From Phoronis australis (taxonomy: Eukaryota; Phoronida; Phoronidae): 35,646 nt of DNA. Shown one piece after another: positions 30,996 to 35,646 of this stretch. A program made the translations under genes and the position numbers. The DNA is taken from NCBI GenBank assembly GCA_002633005.1, contig NMRA01000205.1:131720-167365 (forward strand), in the 5' to 3' direction. The notes beneath the pieces are model-generated. The model did no database searches and was not told where the DNA came from. It saw only the letters and a program-made list of their open reading frames with translations. Numbering within the stretch: the first letter of the stretch is position 1; every line of letters starts with the position of its first letter.

Positions 30996-31984
30996 CTTTT
31001 CACTCGAAAGTAGTTCAAACTTTCCCTCATCAAATTATATTATTGCCTTGCCACTGAAAAATACACCTTTCACTGCCTTGCGGTTTGTGATTAAGCGAGT
31101 GCAACAAGCGTAATGGAGTGATAAGCTTATATCCGCTGAAGATCACGAATCGACTAGTTCTAGAATAATTGCGAGAATGTGGCAGGCGGTGGGTGTATAT
31201 CCACGAACAGACAGGCTGGCCACCCTACAGTTGAAACGCGAATTTCGTTGGAAACCGTGATGACACGAGATCTCAGCAGAGATTACGAGTTAAGGTTATG
31301 CATGACCCTAGAAAAATGTCCAAATTTGGATAACTTCAGAACATCATTTTAAGTGCTGCAAAATGATCTCGCTAATTCACTAAGTTGTAGTATCTTTATG
31401 CATGGCTATCTATGAAAAATAAGATAAAATCATTTCACCAATGTAACCTGTGAAGCCAGAGCAAGTTTTTGGAACGTTTATCGGCCAATGCAAAGTCCAC
31501 CTTAATTATTTCAAAATATATTTTTCCATTTGCAGATCGCTCCGTCTCAAAGCCTCACAAAATTGTACTTGGTTCATCTAATTAGGTTTTATCTAGAAAC
31601 GGGATCTGCTCCTATTTAAGGGGTCAGAATCAAACATCCCAAAACAAGGTTTGCAGCATCACAAGATGTGTTTGCTCTTCTACTTAGTTTGCTTCGTACA
31701 ACCATATCAAAAACACCAACAAATTAATTTCGACAGAAAAATCGATCGGGAATACATATCGATTTACATTAAAAACGAAGAGTGTAAGATTTTGTCTCGC
31801 CAATCTAATATACTTTGTTAGAAACGTCATGTACGTGAGTAGACCATGATCAATTTGTGTCTGGCGTAAAGCCAAGGAAAATAACATGCTTATCTGTGTT
31901 ATACTTTTATTGTTATGATATTTGGTACTGCACTGCAATTTTTAACATTTGTCTAATTACAGTGGGAAACTAGTATAACAAGGT
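30996..31984. other. no supported gene
   Basis: Contains the promoter side of the 30995 start; no distinct motif was supported. An 84-codon minus frame at 31684-31938 lacks support. Confidence 0.35.
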
Positions 31985-32295
31985 TTCTGGAATATACTTA
32001 ATGGTTTGTAAACGGCATTTTGGAGACCATTATTGCCAAGCAAGTGACTTCTTAAAACTATTAATTTTGGCTAGAGCTGTTAAACAACATAATCCTTTCT
32101 CTATGTGGTTTTATTACAAATCGACAGGGCTCGCCGATGTACCGGTTTAATGCTCTTCAAATACTCTGGCTTTATCGTCTGGAGTGAGCTCGTCAACACA
32201 GCGTTAGGCTGCAACCGCGAGGATTGCTGATTCGATTCCGCGCTGAGGCTGATCTCAGAAAATCATTTCTCACCGCTAATGTCCCTCTAACAGAG
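31985..32295 (+). repeat. SINE-like element, copy 3
   Basis: The body GACTTCTTAAAACTATTAAT, then TTTGGCTAGAGCTGTTAAAC, is followed by the tRNA-like block GCGTTAGGCTGCAACCGCGA, GATTCGATTCCGCGCTGAGG and CTAATGTCCCT. It matches copy 1 (7431-7740) along its length, with a B-box-like GATTCGATTCC. Confidence 0.6.
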
Positions 32296-33607
32296 ATTCT
32301 ATCAAAGACAGTCTAAAGACGGATTAGAGTTTTGTGGTTTGCAGTAAGTTTGTTGATTCAGTTAATGTACAGAGCGTGATAAATATGTGTCGTCGGTATA
32401 TAAAATTGTACTTGGGGGAATAGAAAGAGGAACCTAAGTTACATAAACTAAAGGAAAAGAGTCCGGGGGTACGTTATTAGTTATGGGAAGGGATGCTGAG
32501 GTGACGCAACTGGGGCGTACCTGCTTGCCAATAAGATTCTAAGTAGCCTTACGTTCGTTTTTGGCTAAATTGAATCGAATTGGGATCAAGCTCCTTGTGA
32601 ATTCACTGGTTAAAGTTTAACTCATGTCAGGGGAATACTTCCTCTCTTAAAGATACTCTGTCCGCTTCGTTTAGTTAAAATCTTCACAGAACGGAAGTTA
32701 ACGTTAGTTCATCCGAAAATATGCCAAACAATGCTCATTCCTCACAAAACTAAATATTTTCAAACTTAATAGAATCTAATATGAATAGTTTTACTTTAGA
32801 TTTTATTTTGGAGGTGCACCACCCAAAATGGCGGCCGTAATGAGGGACAACTGATTCATGAAATATGGGTACTCACACACCTGCCGCTACGTTAAATGAG
32901 GTCTCTGCGGATATCCCGCCTACAATTGAACAAATTAATAGTAAAGTAAGGCAAACACAAACAGAGCTGAATGATAAAAAAATGTTAATATTTTAGTGAT
33001 GCCCTTCAATGGAAGAAACTCATCCGGTGTTCTGAATCGGCGAATGTAAAGCAAATAGTGTGTTTACAGGATAGATGATAGCGTGCTTTGTGTGGTTGAA
33101 GATTACGACATGCAAACTTGAGTATCAGGCGTGCTGTTCATTTAATTAAATGCAGTCACACTTTTCGTTCGCTTAATAGGCCTATAGGCATGCATACGTG
33201 ATAACAGAAACAAAAAAGATATTAACATCAACAAATGTGCATGCATTCAATCGGTCATCAAAGGTGATTTTTACAGATTATGGTCAATTTAACGTTCGAT
33301 CTCTAGTTAGGGCATGAGTTTGAAAATACATCCTTGAAAGAACTCCAGAAACAGGCGGTATACGCCATCATGAAAAATGTTATCAACTACGCTGTGCAAA
33401 GTGTTGTTCTATTAGTCGGTATGTAGTGCATCATCCAACGGTAAGTCTCCGGAAAATGATGACGATTGCGGCATAGAGAAATTCTTTGGCTAAACGTACA
33501 TCATATGACCCCGCCGAGTCCGGGTACGCATACGATTACTGGCTCTATATGACGAACGAATTACGTAGTTGACATTCTATGATTGGTTTTGAAAAGGAAT
33601 TAGGGCG
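32296..33607. other. no supported gene; YY1-like site
   Basis: AAAATGGCGGC at 32825-32835 fits the YY1 consensus AANATGGCGGC and contains an ATG followed by a short frame (MAAVMRDN). No exon could be completed. Confidence 0.35.
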
Positions 33608-33779
33608 GCAACTGACCTATCGCGTGACGGCTTAACTACCCTATCAGAACGCAGCCTTCTTGACACACCTTCGTTTCCAAGCCGCCATTTTACCCCACAA
33701 ACAACACGTTGCCGGGTAAAATTTATTGTTTGTTTGTAAACTTTTCGCAAGAGGGTGGAGCTTGCGATAGGTCACTTGA
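33608..33779. repeat. nested inverted repeat with YY1-like site
   Basis: The outer arms TGACCTATCGC (about 33613) and GCGATAGGTCA (about 33764) pair perfectly over 11 bp. The inner arms ATTTTACCC (about 33686) and GGGTAAAAT (about 33714) pair over 9 bp. GCCGCCATTTT at 33681-33691 is a reverse YY1 site. It may be a decayed foldback element or a regulatory dyad. Confidence 0.5.
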
Positions 33780-34543
33780 AGTATCTCTGGCAATTTGCCT
33801 AATTTACGCATGGTGTTTGAAGAATGAACGTGATAATGGATGAGCTAGAACAACGATTCGCACTCTCACGAAATGAAATGCCTAATTCCTGATTTTCTGC
33901 GACAAAATGCTTGATTTTGAAAATTGTCGCTGTTTTATCAAACGTTTAGCTATATACCAACTCGTCAAACGAGTAAATTTTTACCAATACCCGCTGCAGT
34001 GCTAATGCTGATTTCCACAGGTATATTTTACATCTACAATACGACACGGAATAATGTGAATAGAGCTGTAGCCTGGAAGGTAGAGTAATTTTCAAATAAC
34101 CAAAACAGACTTACACAGAACACTACATGGATGAACATCTTGCGAAAATTATTTGACATTACAGTAAAACTTTTGTCAAAATAAAACAGCGGTCTTGTCG
34201 AACTTTTGTCGGAGTCTAGGCGTTACTTTCGCCCTGCGCTTGATTATTTGCTTAGAACTGTAGTCCTGGAATGCCAACTCCAGCAAGTTACTTATGTACA
34301 TGTATTCTATTATTGAAGCTTGCGACCCCGAGATTAGCCGCGAGAGTTTCCACTGTAACTTTCCAGCTGTCTGCTCGACTGAGTTTTGATCGAGTGTTGT
34401 AGTTATCAAATCAAGTCTACATGTAACTTCATTGCTTCATATTCACATCTTTGTTCATCAAGCGAGACTCTTCAGTCACGTTTTTAGATAGCCAGCCGGC
34501 TAACAATATGAAAAATACAGCTAGGTACCACTGACTTAGCCTT
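33780..34543. other. no supported gene
   Basis: Minus-strand frames at 34176-34409 and from about 34550 down to 34429 (ending VTEESRLMNKDVNMKQ after a hydrophobic WYLAVFFILLAGWL) have no splice support. The latter could be a membrane-spanning terminal exon, but its upstream part is repeat-derived. Confidence 0.3.
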
Positions 34544-34580
34544 GGCGCAAAGCTGTATACTAGACATACAGCTTTGCGCC
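34544..34580. repeat. perfect 15-bp hairpin
   Basis: GGCGCAAAGCTGTAT at 34544-34558 is followed by a 7-base loop and the exact reverse complement ATACAGCTTTGCGCC at 34566-34580. Confidence 0.95.
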
Positions 34581-34656
34581 GATGTGGGTAAAAAAATGAC
34601 CAAATAAAATCTAACACAAAATTAGTGTCGTTAAAAACTACAATCTTCCTTGCGTA

Positions 34657-34787
34657 AATACACAAAACGTAATGAGAGTGGCGTACATGAAGTAATATCC
34701 CACGAGACAGTATCGACGTATCGATACGCGGAATATGGTCAAGTGGGATATTACTTAATGTACGCCAATCCAGGTACGTTTTGTATT
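34657..34787. mobile_element. foldback MITE-like palindrome, 131 bp
   Basis: Inner arms GGCGTACATGAAGTAATATC (24 bp with CCAC, from 34680) and their complement at 34743-34766 differ at one base. Outer arms AATACACAAAACGTA and TACGTTTTGTATT pair with a small gap. The loop carries the palindrome GTATCGATAC. No target duplication was resolved. Confidence 0.8.
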
Positions 34788-35390
34788 TATCCCATGCGCT
34801 TCGAATCCCTAAGTTACATTTTTTCGGCAGATTTTTCAAATGCTTCACCCAGACTGTTCACATGGCGGATCACATCCCATACATGTATGTATGTACTTGC
34901 GCGATAGGTTGCAAGTTATCTCTTGTAAAAGAAACAGTTCTAAAAGTAACGATTTATTTCTTGACAAGAGGTAGAAAATACGAAAACAACGGCAACTGTT
35001 CAGTGAACTTGTAACATCTCCTGGAAATGGTTAAAAAACAACAATATTGGATATTTTAGTTTCCTAGGAATCGGCGCCTAAGTTGCAGACGATATAGTAT
35101 TCAGCAACTGAAAACTCAGACATAAGAGTCTTATAATTAACAGTTTTGTTCCAGATTTTACGTTTAAGGCCTGGTTGCATGTCGAGTGTTAGTTATATTG
35201 CTGCAACTGTATTACTTGAAACTATATTCGGAAGGTTTGCTGATCGAACCGGCTGAAGACGTCGAGTCGACATTGGCCTACCTTTTGAACTTTCTTTGTC
35301 GGAGGTCGCTATTGAAGTAGTGCGGGAGGTGAATACGGAAAACTTTATTACATGGCCGTATTTCCCTTGACAGATTGAACGCGTATGGGA
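34788..35390. other. no supported gene
   Basis: No exon. AATACGG...CCGTATT pairs near 35333-35361 around TTATTACATGG, a phrase repeated at 35401. Confidence 0.35.
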
Positions 35391-35565
35391 TAAATATAGA
35401 TTATTACATGGCGAAGTCGTTATCCCCCGTTATCTAGAGCCCGAGTGGATTTTGGAGAATTATCGCCCGAGGGGCGTTAGCCCCGAGGGTGATAATTCTC
35501 CAAAAATCCACGAGGGCTCTAGATAAGGGGGATAACGGCTGAGAACATGTAATAATCTATTTATA
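35391..35565. mobile_element. large palindromic MITE, ~175 bp
   Basis: The arms run from GATTATTACATG (35399) to its complement ending at about 35558. They include GTTATCCCCC, TTATCTAGAGCCC, GTGGATTTTGGAGAATTATC and CCCGAGGGGC, meeting at GAGGGGCGTTAGCCCCGAGG. They are about 88% matched by eye, with small indels. It is a strong cruciform former and a non-autonomous element by structure. Confidence 0.85.
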
Positions 35566-35646
35566 CCACATACTAAACGAGAAACATTGCAATGAATCGA
35601 TTTACCTTTTCTGACTCTCCACGGCTTCGTAACTACTTTCTATGTC

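Noticed and set aside
34429-34848. 139-codon minus-strand frame
   Set aside because: Much of it translates the inverted repeats at 34544-34580 and 34657-34787. No splice sites or domain were found. Only the last ~50 codons could be real and that is unproven.

Overview
This is a eukaryotic genomic window. It is AT-rich by eye, has GT-AG introns, no long uninterrupted genes, many short inverted-repeat and SINE-like elements, and one run of Ns. The repeats and domain content (THAP, C2H2, an acidic/YxFEP module, hAT-like MITEs with 5-bp target duplications) suggest a metazoan, probably a marine invertebrate and possibly a deuterostome such as a hemichordate, echinoderm or cephalochordate. That taxonomic guess is inference. 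No complete gene is readable. I report only exons and fragments with splice, start, domain or composition support; most other open frames look like chance.

Layout. 0-13 kb: mainly minus-strand exons of putative secreted or extracellular proteins. They are a 402-bp phase 1-1 exon (2411-2812, alpha-beta domain with weak resemblance to TRADD-N), a signal-peptide first exon (7812-7920), and a small secreted-protein gene (11930-12931) whose signal peptide is split by an apparent 1-base frameshift. Between them lie a foldback element (3244-3569), an hAT-like MITE (3877-4186), two minisatellites (5788-5968 and 6924-7110, the latter repeating a poly(A) signal) and a SINE-like copy. 13-15 kb holds promoter-like sequence, including a perfect CCAAT-CRE-ATTGG palindrome. 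15.4-16.8 kb holds two mirror-image modules, each an acidic/YxFEP exon convergent with a THAP zinc-finger fragment.

17-21.6 kb is gene-poor, followed by an assembly gap (21625-22598). 22.6-25.9 kb carries a convergent, inverted pair of decayed C2H2 zinc-finger genes. They share a first-exon motif, a GTGAGT donor, and an intronic cluster of a 13-mer (GCGATCGNRAACG, nine copies), at matching distances. The right-hand copy is frameshifted and carries a 307-bp hAT-like MITE. 28.6-29.95 kb is three diverged copies of a ~400-bp tandem unit carrying CTCF-like sites, the last hit by a 163-bp MITE. 30797-30995 is another signal-peptide first exon on the minus strand. 32-35.6 kb holds another SINE-like copy, two YY1-like sites and several strong palindromes.

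No operons, CRISPR arrays, rRNA genes or bona fide tRNA genes were seen. All family names below come from reading motifs by eye; no database search was run.
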